Shown here piece by piece: positions 28,106-37,471 of a DNA stretch of 64,000 nucleotides. This stretch comes from Chitinophaga terrae (ex Kim and Jung 2007). Lineage in GTDB: Bacteria > Bacteroidota > Bacteroidia > Chitinophagales > Chitinophagaceae. The notes beneath the pieces were generated by a model. The model saw only the letters and a program-made list of their open reading frames with translations, made no database searches and had not been told where the DNA came from. How positions within the stretch are numbered: position 1 is the first letter of the stretch; each line of letters begins with the position of its first letter. The DNA lies in contig NZ_FNRL01000018.1 in the NCBI RefSeq assembly GCF_900107795.1, positions 1 to 64,000 on the forward strand, given 5' to 3'. A program made the translations under genes and the position numbers.

Positions 28106-29614
28106 TTAGTGTTGAGTGTTCGACAGTATAAAAGTGAGCGCCGCACGCGGATCATGCGGCAACAATAGATGCCCTTCATTCTTCCTGACATCTGTAATCA
28201 CTTTTCCGTCATACTTTTTGTACAAAGCGCTGACCGAAACAGTATTCGTCTTACAAAACGGATCTTCACTACCAGCTACCAGGTATAATGGTACCCCGGC
28301 TTTTGCGAGGGTTTCCAGGTGCTCAGGTAATGGCTCTTTTGTCATAGCAATGGTTTTGAAAATGGCGTTCTCCAGGTACACAGCAGATACTTTGCCCGGG
28401 TTTTCGGTTGCCCATCCGATGGCTTCGCCGGCGCCGGAGGCCTCCCCGGTGATCACAGGGCGGGCAGAAAATCCTTTGCCTGTAAGGTAATTGTAAATGG
28501 TATTCCAGTGCGCTAACTGTGGTCCGTCAAAGTTATAAGGTACGGATCCTGTAACGATATAATATCCTTTTTCCAGCAGCGCTCTAGCCAGCTGGTCATC
28601 CCTTTTCACGTAGGTAGAACGGAAAACCCATGGGTTTCCCGCGGCTGGTTGAGAAGGCGCGATGACCGTAATGAAAGACTCTACACCCGGCAACTGGAAG
28701 CTATAGCGACGATAGCTGCCTGTAAACCTCGCGCCCCTGTAAGTGATATAGGTTCCTTCGTCGGGCGAGTGTTTATAAATACTCGCAGCGGGCGTAAACC
28801 AACTACTGTTATACCCGTTGTCAAGGAACTCCGGCGCTTCTATCTTCTCTTTCACGCTGGCCACCATAAAATCGGCAATGGGTCCGGGCGAGCGCAGACT
28901 ATGGGGATGGTGCCCAAATCCTTCCTTCACCATTACGGATATACGTCCACCAAATTGAGGATAGATCTCTTCAACAGGTCCTGTCGCGATGGGATACAAA
29001 GGATCAAGGTTACCGATAACATGAAAGAGGGCTACGTTGTTCCTTGCAAGTCCTTCCAGCCCTGCAAGACTTTCAGGGGTGATAGCCGGATTATCCGCAT
29101 AAATAGCGCTCACCTTATCGGGATGCCGTGTTGCCCAGGTATATTCAAACTCCCCGCCCCTGCTCATACCCACGAAACATGGTTTAGGAGATAATCCCTG
29201 CATGGTAAGGAAATTGTACCAGACGTCCCATTCTTTGCCCGGTCTGAAATTTGCGCCTGCCGTGATGTATGCGATATGAAATCCGCGACGCAGCAATTCC
29301 ACTTCAGCCTGGGGCTGGTGATCCCAGTAGCAACCCCGCCAGGACCATGGATTGCCGGGAGCAGGCGTTTTAGGAGCGATTACTACACAACGATGTTTCC
29401 CCTTAGGCGGGTCTGCAATACCAAAACGCTCGTCAGAATCTGGCTTGAAAGGAGTGATCTCCCCTGTCGAATCATCCATGATGTAATCATAACGCGTGAA
29501 ACCATCGTGCCAGGTGGATTCGGCGCCTTTAAAATGAGGAAGCTGCTGCGCAGCTGCATAACGTGGAAGCCCTAACGCTATGCCTAACAGGCTTGTCAGG
29601 ATCAGTTTTTTCAT
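28106..29614 (-). CDS. Secreted alpha/beta hydrolase with duplicated domain, second copy degenerate
   Basis: 502 residues from MKKLILTSLLG, with a signal peptide ending YAAAQ. Two similar halves: each contains APxxPAxGNPWxxR near its start, an oxyanion/nucleophile turn and a late histidine. The first half has a proper GxSxG (VGMSRGGEFEYTWATRHPDKVSA) plus GNLDPLYP and FGHHPHS. The second aligns as ITGEASGAGEAIGWATENPGKVSA, where the Ser position is Ala, with GSEDPFCK and NEGHLLLP. So one half appears active and the other inactive (pseudoenzyme). The substrate is unknown. The frame extends upstream to 29680 without likely signal features. Confidence 0.85.
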   Translation of the reverse strand: MKKLILTSLLGIALGLPRYAAAQQLPHFKGAESTWHDGFTRYDYIMDDSTGEITPFKPDSDERFGIADPPKGKHRCVVIAPKTPAPGNPWSWRGCYWDHQPQAEVELLRRGFHIAYITAGANFRPGKEWDVWYNFLTMQGLSPKPCFVGMSRGGEFEYTWATRHPDKVSAIYADNPAITPESLAGLEGLARNNVALFHVIGNLDPLYPIATGPVEEIYPQFGGRISVMVKEGFGHHPHSLRSPGPIADFMVASVKEKIEAPEFLDNGYNSSWFTPAASIYKHSPDEGTYITYRGARFTGSYRRYSFQLPGVESFITVIAPSQPAAGNPWVFRSTYVKRDDQLARALLEKGYYIVTGSVPYNFDGPQLAHWNTIYNYLTGKGFSARPVITGEASGAGEAIGWATENPGKVSAVYLENAIFKTIAMTKEPLPEHLETLAKAGVPLYLVAGSEDPFCKTNTVSVSALYKKYDGKVITDVRKNEGHLLLPHDPRAALTFILSNTQH

Positions 29615-29989
29615 TTGAGTGATACAAATGTTTACGGTTGAAGAAACAAATTTGCAGATAGGTTCATGCGGGCCTTGCATGCCTGTTCAGCTCTCATTTG
29701 GAGTAGCCGGCCGGCACAACGGACCATTTCGTTATACCCTGGTACAACGATCTTATGAATGCCTAACGTGGTTATACAGGTAAAAATAAAAGAAATAAAG
29801 AAAACGGGAGGAGAATTACAGGAATGGAAAAAGAAATAACACTAACCGACAGCTATACGATAAAATTGGTAACGTTAAATTCATCTTTTATTAATAAACG
29901 ATCAACCAGCAAATTTTACCATTTATTGTAATATCGCAATATAGTAATAATATGTACTGATAGAATCAGAAGGTACTCAATACACCGAT
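29615..29989. promoter_or_regulatory. Non-coding gap with divergent control region
   Basis: No gene is supported. A short frame at 29824 (MEKEITLTDSYTIKLVTLNS) ends after ~36 codons and has no known relatives. Near 29925-29948 lies ATTGTAATATCGCAATATAG, containing the decamer ATTGTAATAT that also occurs before the ArsR gene (34775) and, with one change, before the TonB receptor (34694). CTGATAGAATCAG (29957-29969) is a short palindrome next to the start of the small gene at 29990. Confidence 0.45.
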
Positions 29990-30265
29990 ATGCGACATAT
30001 AAACCCATCTATCCATCATGGATTTTGCAAAAAACTGGAGAACATTGAAACAGAACCCAATTTAGTGAACAGACAAATTATTTTTGAAAACGAAATTGCC
30101 GAAGCCTTGTCATCAGACAAGAAACAACTAGAAGACTTGTTTTACTCTTACCAGGAACGATTGAAAGAAATTGATCGTATCCGCAGGGAATACTTCAGGA
30201 TACAACAACAGGCCAGGGTTAAATTAAGGAAACAACAACTCAGGAACAATACAAGAACGAAATAA
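29990..30265 (+). CDS. Small coiled-coil protein of unknown function
   Basis: 91 residues, helix-forming and charged: the second half (DKKQLEDLFYSYQERLKEIDRIRREYFRIQQQARVKLRKQQL) fits an amphipathic coiled coil with a basic tail. No signal or membrane segment. I do not know a family. It sits behind a possible ArsR-type site and is followed by a strong terminator, so it seems to be an independent unit. Confidence 0.55.
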   Translation: MRHINPSIHHGFCKKLENIETEPNLVNRQIIFENEIAEALSSDKKQLEDLFYSYQERLKEIDRIRREYFRIQQQARVKLRKQQLRNNTRTK

Positions 30266-30324
30266 AAACGCTACCGCCGCCTACTCTACATCTTTATAAA
30301 AAATTTAAACTCCCAAATAAAAAA

Positions 30325-30407
30325 TCCGGGCGCGAAGCCCGGATCATCATTTTTTAAACTAGCATGCGTTATTATAAAGAAAGCCCGGATGCGATCCGGA
30401 CTTTTTT
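30325..30407. terminator. Two consecutive intrinsic terminators
   Basis: Hairpin 1: TCCGGGC (30325-30331) with GCCCGGA (30337-30343), loop GCGAA, then a T-run at 30350. Hairpin 2: AGCCCGGAT (30382-30390) with ATCCGGACT (30394-30402), one mismatch, then CTTTTTT. They share the GCCCGGA arm. The first ends the small gene at 29990; the second blocks read-through from or into the converging gene at 30414. Confidence 0.8.
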
Positions 30408-30413
30408 CTATCA

Positions 30414-31823
30414 TTATAAACTGAGATCAAGTTTGGTCCAACCTTTCCACCATTCGCCTTCCGGGGTGCCGGCAGCGCCAACAGCTCCGCGGAAAGAAAC
30501 CTGGGTGAAAGCAGAAGCCCTGTTCATGGTGAACGCAGCGCCGGTTAACAACGGAGATCCGGCCAGCGGGGTAACATCCGGAGATGAATACTTGAATGCA
30601 GCGGTCAGTTTCACTTCGTCGTTGGTGTTCAGGATAGTGTTGCCAAATGCGGCTGTAGAGAACCAGTTGATAGCATCCTGTGCGCTCCAGCCGGTTGGTG
30701 TTGAGCTGGCAGAGTAATCAACAGGTTTAGCACAACCTGCAACCACAGTATTGGTGATAGCCAGGGTACCAGCTTTGATGTTGTTATCTGTAGGAACACC
30801 TTTGCTTGCATCAATCAATACACCTGTAGGATATCCCATGATCACTGAATTGTGAATAGAAATAGTAGAATTCCTTCTTATCTGCGCACCTGCTAAATAC
30901 AGGCTGTTTCCTACGTTTGTTTTAGCGGCTCTTGGACCGATAACGGTAATATTGCTGTATACTGCACTGGTTTGCGGAAGTAACGCGCTACCGTTGGCAT
31001 CATTATCACTTTCCCAGCTTTCTGATTTGGAAATATCTGCAATGGCAGAATCCCGCACTACGATACCGAATTGTACTGTACCGCTATAGCCGTTGTCTGT
31101 ATCGAAATCGTCGTCCAATGTGCTGATAAAGACAGTGTGACGTAAATTTACTGTACCGCCGAAACACTCAATGGCATCATCGTTTGCCTTGAAGATCTCT
31201 ACATAATCAACAGTTGTTCCGCTACCAACACCCGCAAGGGTCAGGCTGTTCAACTCATTATCCGGCAGGTAAGCGTAACCTGCATACTCGATCCTTACAT
31301 ACCTGAGAATTCCGGAATTATCAGTAGCGTTGTTGCCGCCGTACAATCCAAGACCTTCACCATTATTCACACCTCCTTCTACCTGACCAACACCCTGAGT
31401 TCCATTGAAGGAAGAGTTGGTAGGAGCATTACCACAGATCACGATACCACCCCAATCGCCGCGCTTCGGAGATGAAGCGTCTGAAGTAAATACAATAGGC
31501 TTTTCTTTTGTACCATCTGCAATGATCTGGCTACCTCTTGTAATTACCAGGGCTCCTTTTGAAGACGTTTCACCACGTACCACTGTACCTGGCTCAATGG
31601 TGAGCTTTGCTCCGTTGGTCACATACACAATACCCCTGATCGTATACGTGTTACCAGCTTTCAAAGTTCTGTCTTTACTGATCTTACCTTCCAGCAAAGT
31701 AGATTCGGTGACTTCATTGTTATTACTGCCGCCGCCTCCTACGATAACTGTATCGGCCTCAATCTTCCGGCAGGAAGTGGCCAGAAAAGCTATTGCTGCT
31801 GTAAATAAAACTAATTTTTTCAT
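30414..31823 (-). CDS. Beta-helix lipoprotein, TonB-receptor-associated
   Basis: 469 residues: lipobox Cys18 (LATSC) then repeated short strands of a right-handed beta-helix (TYTIRGIVYVTNGAKLTIEPGTVVRG, GALVITRGSQIIADGTKEKPIVFTS, GDWGGIVICGNAPTN). Proteins of this kind in Bacteroidota are regularly found beside TonB-dependent receptors and are surface-exposed. It is encoded 44 bp after the end of the receptor at 31868, in the same orientation, so likely in one operon, where it would act as its surface partner. Substrate unknown. Confidence 0.82.
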   Translation of the reverse strand: MKKLVLFTAAIAFLATSCRKIEADTVIVGGGGSNNNEVTESTLLEGKISKDRTLKAGNTYTIRGIVYVTNGAKLTIEPGTVVRGETSSKGALVITRGSQIIADGTKEKPIVFTSDASSPKRGDWGGIVICGNAPTNSSFNGTQGVGQVEGGVNNGEGLGLYGGNNATDNSGILRYVRIEYAGYAYLPDNELNSLTLAGVGSGTTVDYVEIFKANDDAIECFGGTVNLRHTVFISTLDDDFDTDNGYSGTVQFGIVVRDSAIADISKSESWESDNDANGSALLPQTSAVYSNITVIGPRAAKTNVGNSLYLAGAQIRRNSTISIHNSVIMGYPTGVLIDASKGVPTDNNIKAGTLAITNTVVAGCAKPVDYSASSTPTGWSAQDAINWFSTAAFGNTILNTNDEVKLTAAFKYSSPDVTPLAGSPLLTGAAFTMNRASAFTQVSFRGAVGAAGTPEGEWWKGWTKLDLSL

Positions 31824-31867
31824 GTTATTGCGTGTGTTCGTGTTTATACGTTTATGTAAAGGAGTGC

Positions 31868-34657
31868 TTAGAAATTATATCCGAAAATGATGCTCACGTT
31901 GGTACCATAGTTCCTGATAATAGCCGGCGCATCGGAGTTGGTGAAATGTTTATCATCATCCAGGTCATGGTAGAACCTTGCACGCTGATTGATCAGGTCT
32001 GAGATATTCATTTTGATCTCGCCTCTTGATTTAATGATCTTTTTAGCGATCTGCAGATCCAGTAATGGGCGTGGCGCTTCCCAGATCGGCGGCACATCGT
32101 CGTTTCCTACAAACAGGATACGGCGGCCTATCTGGTTAAATAAAATGGTGGATGTCAACCCTATCTTCTCTGCATCATATAACAAACCGGCATTAATGAG
32201 GTATGGAGATTGCCCCTGCATAGGCCTGTCTAATGTTTCGTTCTTAAAGCTTACACGGTTGTAGATATAAGACGCATTACCCTGGAAGCTGAAATTCTTC
32301 AAGTTGTCGGAAATAAAGTCCAGTTTTTTGCGGATCTCCAGCTCTACGCCATAGCTCTTCGCAGATTCGGCATTGATGAAGTTAAAGCTGTTGGAACCAA
32401 CACCAGACTGGTTGAATTGCAACTCGATCGGTTTGCGGAAATCCTTAAAGAATACGCCCAGTGTAAATACTTCTCCGGGTCTTGGATACAGTTCATAGCG
32501 CAGGTCCAGGTTGGTCACTTTTGTTCTTTCGAGCGTTTTGGACCCGGTAATGATCGCTCCCAGTTCGAAGTCGTAGAATGCCAGGTTGGTCAGCTCCCTG
32601 AACTCAGGACGTACCAGGGTTTGCGAACCTGCCAGGCGCAGGTTGGTCTTTGTATTTAATTTGAAAGTTGCGTTCACCGACGGCAGGAAATCTCCCACCT
32701 TCGTATAGTTATAACGATCATCGGATTTACGGGTGCTTCCTACTAACTGGTCGAAGTGTTCATATCGCACACCCCAGACAACGCGCAGCCAGTTGGTAAA
32801 TGAATTATCGAATTGCAGGTAACCTGCATTCAGGATAGTATTGGCAAGGTACCTGTACTGGTTTCCTGAAATTTCATTAAAACCGAGTTGTTTATCATCA
32901 GTTCCGAAGTTGCCCGGAGCAAAAATATGATCTTCATCCAGGGCTCTCAGCGCCGGGTTATCGGATGGGAGGTTGATGGAGAATGGACGCGCATTATACA
33001 ACCTGTCTTTTATCTGCAACAGGTAACCGCCTTTAACTGACTGCTTGCGGTCAAACAGGTTGAACGATTTTGTTAAATTGCCACCGGCAGTATAGATATA
33101 GTCAGAAAGCGTAGAGTAGAAAATGCTGCCACTCTTCTGCGACAAAGTGTTAGATAAAAGCGCGGTGTATGGCGCATCAGCCACTTCGTTTGACTGGTTA
33201 TACTGGATACGGCGTTGCATCGGGATATACTGATCCAGGATGTTAAAACTGCCGTACCAATCGAACTTCAACCCGGAAGACGGCAGGTTATGCTCTCCCG
33301 ATAATACGGTATTGAAGAAAGTGTTGGCCCTGAAGCCCAGTTCCCTTGCCCTGATATTTTCGCCCACCACTGATTGTGCTTCGTAATCCACTCCTGTTCT
33401 TAAGTTGGTATAATCGGAGGTATTTACGTTCAGCATGTTTTTCCATGCAACCTTGTTGTTAGCGTTTAATTTCAGGGAGAGGTTAGCCATCAGGCCACCC
33501 AGTATTTCTGTGTTATATTTATTATTGTGATAAACAAAACTTGGTTGTGCCAGTTTCCCGTTAACCACAAAGAAACTGTTATCATACTGCAGTCTTCTTA
33601 CTGACCTGTTATAGTTTACAGCGAACACGCCTCCTATTTCTTTCCCAAATAATGTAGTACGCGTACCTCCGCTGATCTGCACCTGTTGGCCAAGCGTACT
33701 TAACGGGCTGCTGTTCTTGCTTACAGAGAAGTTATTGGCTGCGATCTGCTTTCCAAAATTGATCTTGTCGGCAGCGCTTAATGCAGCAAAAGCATTTTTG
33801 GCAGGCATCCCTTTAGGCAGCGCCCTTGTACCATCATCAAAACCTAACCAATCAGTGCCTCCTCCTTTATACGAATAGAAATCATTGCCAATTGTATTGG
33901 TATTGAAGTTAGTTCCGATCTGGACGTTCAGGAATTTCTGGTTGGGGATATCCTTTGTATTCACCTGTACAAGGCCACCCGCCCATTCTCCCGGGTATTC
34001 AGGAATAAATGTATTATTGATGATGATGTTGTCGATGGTATTGGATGGAAACAGGTCGAAAGAGAATGTTTTACGATCTGGTTCTGTACTGGATAACAAT
34101 ACCCCGTTCAGCATAGCCTGGTTATAGCGGTCTGCCAATCCCCGCACTACCAGGTATTTACCTTCCTGTATACTGGTACCGGGAATTCTTTTCAATACTT
34201 CACCGGTGTTTTTGTCGGGCGACCTGCGGATAGCTTCTGCGGAAATCACCTGCGCTACTGCGTTGGTATTCTTTTGAAAACCAATGAGCGAATTGATCGA
34301 TTCTTTTCTGAAAGTGGTAGTAATATTTACCTCTTTCAGGTTAGATACGTTAGCGCTTAATGTGATGATAATGTCTTCCTGGCTGTTCTTCGGAACTTCC
34401 ACATCATCAATGGTTTTGGTAACATAACTTAACGCAGAAACCTGAATGCTTAATTTGCTGCCGGCAGTTGCCTGAAATGAAAAACGTCCCTCTACATCAG
34501 TTACCGTCTTTAAGGTTGTTTTCAATACCTGTACATAGGCCCCGATCACCGGGTTATTTTTATCGTCGACAACCTTTCCAGTTATTTTTCCAGTCTGAGC
34601 GAATGCAAAGTGAGATAAAAGGATAAGCAAAGCTACCTGAAGTAGTTTTTTGTACAT
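31868..34657 (-). CDS. TonB-dependent outer-membrane receptor
   Basis: 929 residues: signal peptide (LLQVALLILLSHFAFAQ), carboxypeptidase-regulatory-like domain (GKITGKVVDDKNNPVIGAYV), plug (SAEAIRRSPDKNTGEVLKRIPGTSIQ, GKYLVVRGLADRYNQAMLNG, EYPGEWAGGLVQVNTKD) and a barrel ending VSIIFGYNF. It lacks the SusC signalling domain and has no SusD partner. It imports an unknown substrate, perhaps a metal complex, given the divergent ArsR gene (inference). The ArsR/receptor gap contains a palindromic motif around 34694-34717. Confidence 0.9.
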   Translation of the reverse strand: MYKKLLQVALLILLSHFAFAQTGKITGKVVDDKNNPVIGAYVQVLKTTLKTVTDVEGRFSFQATAGSKLSIQVSALSYVTKTIDDVEVPKNSQEDIIITLSANVSNLKEVNITTTFRKESINSLIGFQKNTNAVAQVISAEAIRRSPDKNTGEVLKRIPGTSIQEGKYLVVRGLADRYNQAMLNGVLLSSTEPDRKTFSFDLFPSNTIDNIIINNTFIPEYPGEWAGGLVQVNTKDIPNQKFLNVQIGTNFNTNTIGNDFYSYKGGGTDWLGFDDGTRALPKGMPAKNAFAALSAADKINFGKQIAANNFSVSKNSSPLSTLGQQVQISGGTRTTLFGKEIGGVFAVNYNRSVRRLQYDNSFFVVNGKLAQPSFVYHNNKYNTEILGGLMANLSLKLNANNKVAWKNMLNVNTSDYTNLRTGVDYEAQSVVGENIRARELGFRANTFFNTVLSGEHNLPSSGLKFDWYGSFNILDQYIPMQRRIQYNQSNEVADAPYTALLSNTLSQKSGSIFYSTLSDYIYTAGGNLTKSFNLFDRKQSVKGGYLLQIKDRLYNARPFSINLPSDNPALRALDEDHIFAPGNFGTDDKQLGFNEISGNQYRYLANTILNAGYLQFDNSFTNWLRVVWGVRYEHFDQLVGSTRKSDDRYNYTKVGDFLPSVNATFKLNTKTNLRLAGSQTLVRPEFRELTNLAFYDFELGAIITGSKTLERTKVTNLDLRYELYPRPGEVFTLGVFFKDFRKPIELQFNQSGVGSNSFNFINAESAKSYGVELEIRKKLDFISDNLKNFSFQGNASYIYNRVSFKNETLDRPMQGQSPYLINAGLLYDAEKIGLTSTILFNQIGRRILFVGNDDVPPIWEAPRPLLDLQIAKKIIKSRGEIKMNISDLINQRARFYHDLDDDKHFTNSDAPAIIRNYGTNVSIIFGYNF

Positions 34658-34693
34658 CTCGGGATTTGGTTTATTTGCGGCAAATATCGCTAC

Positions 34694-34717
34694 ATCGTAA
34701 TATAATAATATAACGAT
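34694..34717. promoter_or_regulatory. Imperfect palindrome between receptor and ArsR gene
   Basis: The 24-bp segment beginning ATCGTAATATAA and ending TAATATAACGAT pairs at 10 of 12 positions. It lies ~37 bp before the receptor start and ~88 bp before the ArsR start. Related decamers are at 34775 (ATTGTAATAT) and 29925 (ATTGTAATAT). Candidate operator of the divergent ArsR protein. Confidence 0.5.
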
Positions 34718-34804
34718 AGAGGTTAAGTAATTATTAACTCTAATGAAATTCTAATCCCTTCTAATGAGTGAAGTATTGTAATATTGTTATTAACTATTAA
34801 TACA

Positions 34805-35134
34805 ATGGGAATTACGAAAACGGGATTATTCAGCGACCGGCAGAACAAGTTGGCCCGAATGGCCAAGATCATGGCGCACCCGGCCAGGATAGCAATACTT
34901 GATTATATTATCAAAGCGCAGCGCTGCATCTGCAACGACCTTGTTGTAGAATTGGGGCTTGCACAGCCGACTGTCTCGCAACACCTGAAAGAACTGAAAA
35001 GCGCAGGCTTGATCAACGGCGCCATTGAGGGCACCAGTGTTTGTTACAGCCTGAATACTGAAAACTGGAAATTATATAAGGAAACCTTCCTTAATTTTTT
35101 TGTTGACGCTGCATCTCTCCGGCAGGTTTGTTAA
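34805..35134 (+). CDS. ArsR/SmtB-family transcriptional repressor
   Basis: 109 residues from MGITKTGLFSDRQNKLARMAKI. Winged-helix core: MAHPARIAILDYII, then the CxC metal-type motif RCICNDLV, and the recognition helix LGLAQPTVSQHLKELKSAGLI. The CxC at the start of helix 3 is like that of the As/Cd/Pb-sensing ArsR/CadC group, though some family members with similar residues do not sense metals. No arsenic genes are nearby. It is divergent from the TonB receptor, suggesting control of uptake. The TTG at 34784 is a poorer start. Confidence 0.9.
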   Translation: MGITKTGLFSDRQNKLARMAKIMAHPARIAILDYIIKAQRCICNDLVVELGLAQPTVSQHLKELKSAGLINGAIEGTSVCYSLNTENWKLYKETFLNFFVDAASLRQVC

Positions 35135-35284
35135 TCCCCCACTCCATCTGTAGTTAAGAGCACTATCTGGTTATTAAGCCCCCGGTAACCGGCTATTCAG
35201 CCGGCAGTCCTTCTATTTCCATATATCTCCATTCTATAATCCTAATCTTTTGTATATTAACTCCCAACAAAAGGCCGTTGCCCA

Positions 35285-35872
35285 ATGAACTACTGGAAGC
35301 ATAGCCTGCTGTCTAAAAAGAAATTCAACGGAGAAGCAGCCGACTACCTGCCCATTCATAAATTCCTTGACAGCAGCAAACTATTTTACTTTAATCTCCG
35401 CCATCGCGTACTGTTGCATAATACCTATGGTATTGATCTCTGTACCCGGAAATTTGGCGAAACAGTTATCAACTCAGCTAATCAAACCATCCTCGTACGC
35501 GACATTGCCGCCGAGCATTGTAAAGAAGACCTGTTAGGCGTAGTCCCTACCCTGAACCAATGGTTTAAATATGTAGATGAGGAACTGGTAAGGCATATTC
35601 CTAAGATCCAGCCTGCAAATACTGTACTGCAGGAATTCCTTATGGGACCGCTGCTGATGTCGGGACTCCCGGCTACCCTGCTCATTACGCACAGCAATTT
35701 CGGGGTATACCTGGCCAAGGAATTATTAGGTATCGATGAGGCGTTGACGTTAGCCGGCCAACTCGGCGCTACGCCAGTGAATGAATTGCTGCAATACATC
35801 AAACTGATTGACAGATGGCAGTATACTGCCGACATAAAACAACTCAAAACAATAGAGAATGAGCTTTCTTAA
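35285..35872 (+). CDS. DUF6915-like protein
   Basis: 195 residues. The N-terminus (WKHSLLSKKKFNGEAADYLPIH, then FLDSSKLFYFNLRHRVLLHNTYGIDLCTRKFG) resembles a family I know as DUF6915 (H..S..KFGG...DYLPIHxWFDxSK), of unknown function. The rest is specific and includes LLGVVPTLNQWFKYVDEELVRHIPKIQP. It overlaps the next gene by 14 bp, so the two are translated together. Confidence 0.7.
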   Translation: MNYWKHSLLSKKKFNGEAADYLPIHKFLDSSKLFYFNLRHRVLLHNTYGIDLCTRKFGETVINSANQTILVRDIAAEHCKEDLLGVVPTLNQWFKYVDEELVRHIPKIQPANTVLQEFLMGPLLMSGLPATLLITHSNFGVYLAKELLGIDEALTLAGQLGATPVNELLQYIKLIDRWQYTADIKQLKTIENELS

Positions 35873-36380
35873 AAAGTTAATGGCACTTTTCGGAGGCAGG
35901 AACGCTGCCCAGGACGCAAACGCTTATCCATCTTCCACCGAACCTCAACCGGCCCAGGACCCCAATTCATTTATGGTTTCATGGCAACAGGCCATGTTTA
36001 AAAAAGCTAAAGAAGTAGAGCCTAAGGTCAGAGATTGGATCATCTATACCCTCAAAGAGGATGGCGCCATTCCCTTTACCTGGGAAAGCGGCAATGACGA
36101 AGCTTTTGTTGAGTTAACCAGCTTCGATGCGGAATCTCCTGAACTTGAGGAAACAATCTGGTCGATGCAGGAATATATCATTTACACCTTAGCCATACCG
36201 GATGCAGGCGAATTCCAGATGGATGGAAAAGGCGAGATCTATTTGCAGGGCAATGAAGCCAGGATACGCTATGAATCTACCTACGTGGAAATAGTTGATT
36301 ACGACGAAGAACTCGACGAACCGGTATACGAGAAAGTTGAAGAAAAAGACAGCGGCGACAAACTGCTGTTTACAATATAA
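35859..36380 (+). CDS. Uncharacterised acidic protein, coupled to the previous gene
   Basis: 173 residues; start MSFLKKLMALFGGRNA suggests an amphipathic membrane-associated N-terminus. The main part is acidic (DWIIYTLKEDGAIPFTWESGNDEAFVELTSFD, YDEELDEPVYEKVEEKDSGDK). I recognise no family. The overlap with the previous gene suggests a two-protein unit, possibly immunity or accessory proteins of unknown type. Confidence 0.65.
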   Translation: MSFLKKLMALFGGRNAAQDANAYPSSTEPQPAQDPNSFMVSWQQAMFKKAKEVEPKVRDWIIYTLKEDGAIPFTWESGNDEAFVELTSFDAESPELEETIWSMQEYIIYTLAIPDAGEFQMDGKGEIYLQGNEARIRYESTYVEIVDYDEELDEPVYEKVEEKDSGDKLLFTI

Positions 36381-36436
36381 AGCCGCAGGAGCAATATTCT
36401 TAACTGCTTATAACGATCAAGTATAAACGCAGATGA

Positions 36437-37375
36437 TTACGCATCAACTAATTCCTCTTCCACATCAGCCGCCAAACCCGGCGCCTGTTCCAGGAAAATA
36501 TTTTCGATCATCTCTATTTCCTTGCTGTACATAGTCTTCTTGCGCTTGCCGAAGTAGAGGGTGTTTTCCATTACCTTATTTCCTTCCCATACCTGCTTTA
36601 ACTTACCGTTGTTCAGCTCCTGCCGGCAAAGGAAATCAGGGATAATAGCAAATCCTTTCGAATCGCTCATACAGCGTACAATAGAGCATTTATTGGGAAC
36701 AATATAGTTAGGTTTGAAATCGGGATGCTTTCCAAAATTACAGAGCCAGAATTTCCTCATATTTTCCATATCCGCTGCCGTCGTGTACCAGGTCTGGTCT
36801 TTCAGCCATTTTTCAGCTTCGTTGTATTGCCCTTTCCTGATCAGCTTTGAGAAAGCAGCAGTATCCTGTTTCCCTCCCGCTACCAGCACTATTCTTTCTT
36901 TAGCGAAAGGACGATAAGTGATAGATGGCTGATTCCCTTTCTGGGGGCTGACAATCAGATCGAGGACGCCATGATCCAGGTCCTGCTGCATTTCAGGATA
37001 TTCCCCGAATTTGATGTTCAGGTTGAAAGGCAGCGAAGAAATATATTGCTCCAGGGTGAACTGGAAAGTTTCCAGGCACATTCCAATGCTGATGGTAGAT
37101 TTATTGGAGGCGGCGCTTTTATGAAAATGCTGTTCTGCTTCTTCCAGTTTATTAACTGCTTCCAATATATAGTTGTAAAGCACTTTAGCCCTTTCTGTAG
37201 GCACCATTTTCCTGGCCGTTCTGTCGAACAGTTTATATCCTACATAAGCTTCCAGCGAATTCAGATGCAGGCTAACTCCCGGTTGCGATACATATAATTG
37301 TTGGGCGGCGCCTGTCAGCGATCCCGTTTCGTAAATGGTTTTAAACGTGCGGAACCATTCCATATTCAGTAACAT
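36437..37375 (-). CDS. LysR-family transcriptional regulator
   Basis: 312 residues (or 308 from MEWFRTF). N-terminal winged HTH: FKTIYETGSLTGAAQQLYVSQPGVSLHLNSLEAYVGYKLFDRTARK. The rest is a substrate-binding-like effector domain. It is divergent from the MFS transporter gene and should control it. Between them, ATTATGATAAT (37415-37425) is a palindrome fitting a LysR-type operator. Confidence 0.92.
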   Translation of the reverse strand: MLLNMEWFRTFKTIYETGSLTGAAQQLYVSQPGVSLHLNSLEAYVGYKLFDRTARKMVPTERAKVLYNYILEAVNKLEEAEQHFHKSAASNKSTISIGMCLETFQFTLEQYISSLPFNLNIKFGEYPEMQQDLDHGVLDLIVSPQKGNQPSITYRPFAKERIVLVAGGKQDTAAFSKLIRKGQYNEAEKWLKDQTWYTTAADMENMRKFWLCNFGKHPDFKPNYIVPNKCSIVRCMSDSKGFAIIPDFLCRQELNNGKLKQVWEGNKVMENTLYFGKRKKTMYSKEIEMIENIFLEQAPGLAADVEEELVDA

Positions 37376-37414
37376 GATCTATAACTTTTCTGATACAAAT
37401 CTAGCATTTATACT

Positions 37415-37425
37415 ATTATGATAAT
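37415..37425. promoter_or_regulatory. Candidate LysR operator
   Basis: ATTATGATAAT is an 11-bp palindrome in the 96-bp gap between divergent lysR and MFS genes. Position is ~40 bp before the LysR start and ~47 bp before the MFS start. Confidence 0.4.
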
Positions 37426-37471
37426 AATTGTTGTGCAGGTAATTTTGTGTCATCAAAAAAATTAAACAGCA

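Noticed and set aside
29824..29934. Small open frame MEKEITLTDSYTIKLVTLNS...
   Set aside because: Only ~36 codons, no ribosome site clearly linked, no homologs known.
34805..35134. Part of an arsenic-resistance operon
   Set aside because: No arsB, arsC or acr3-like gene within the window; only the ArsR-type regulator is present.
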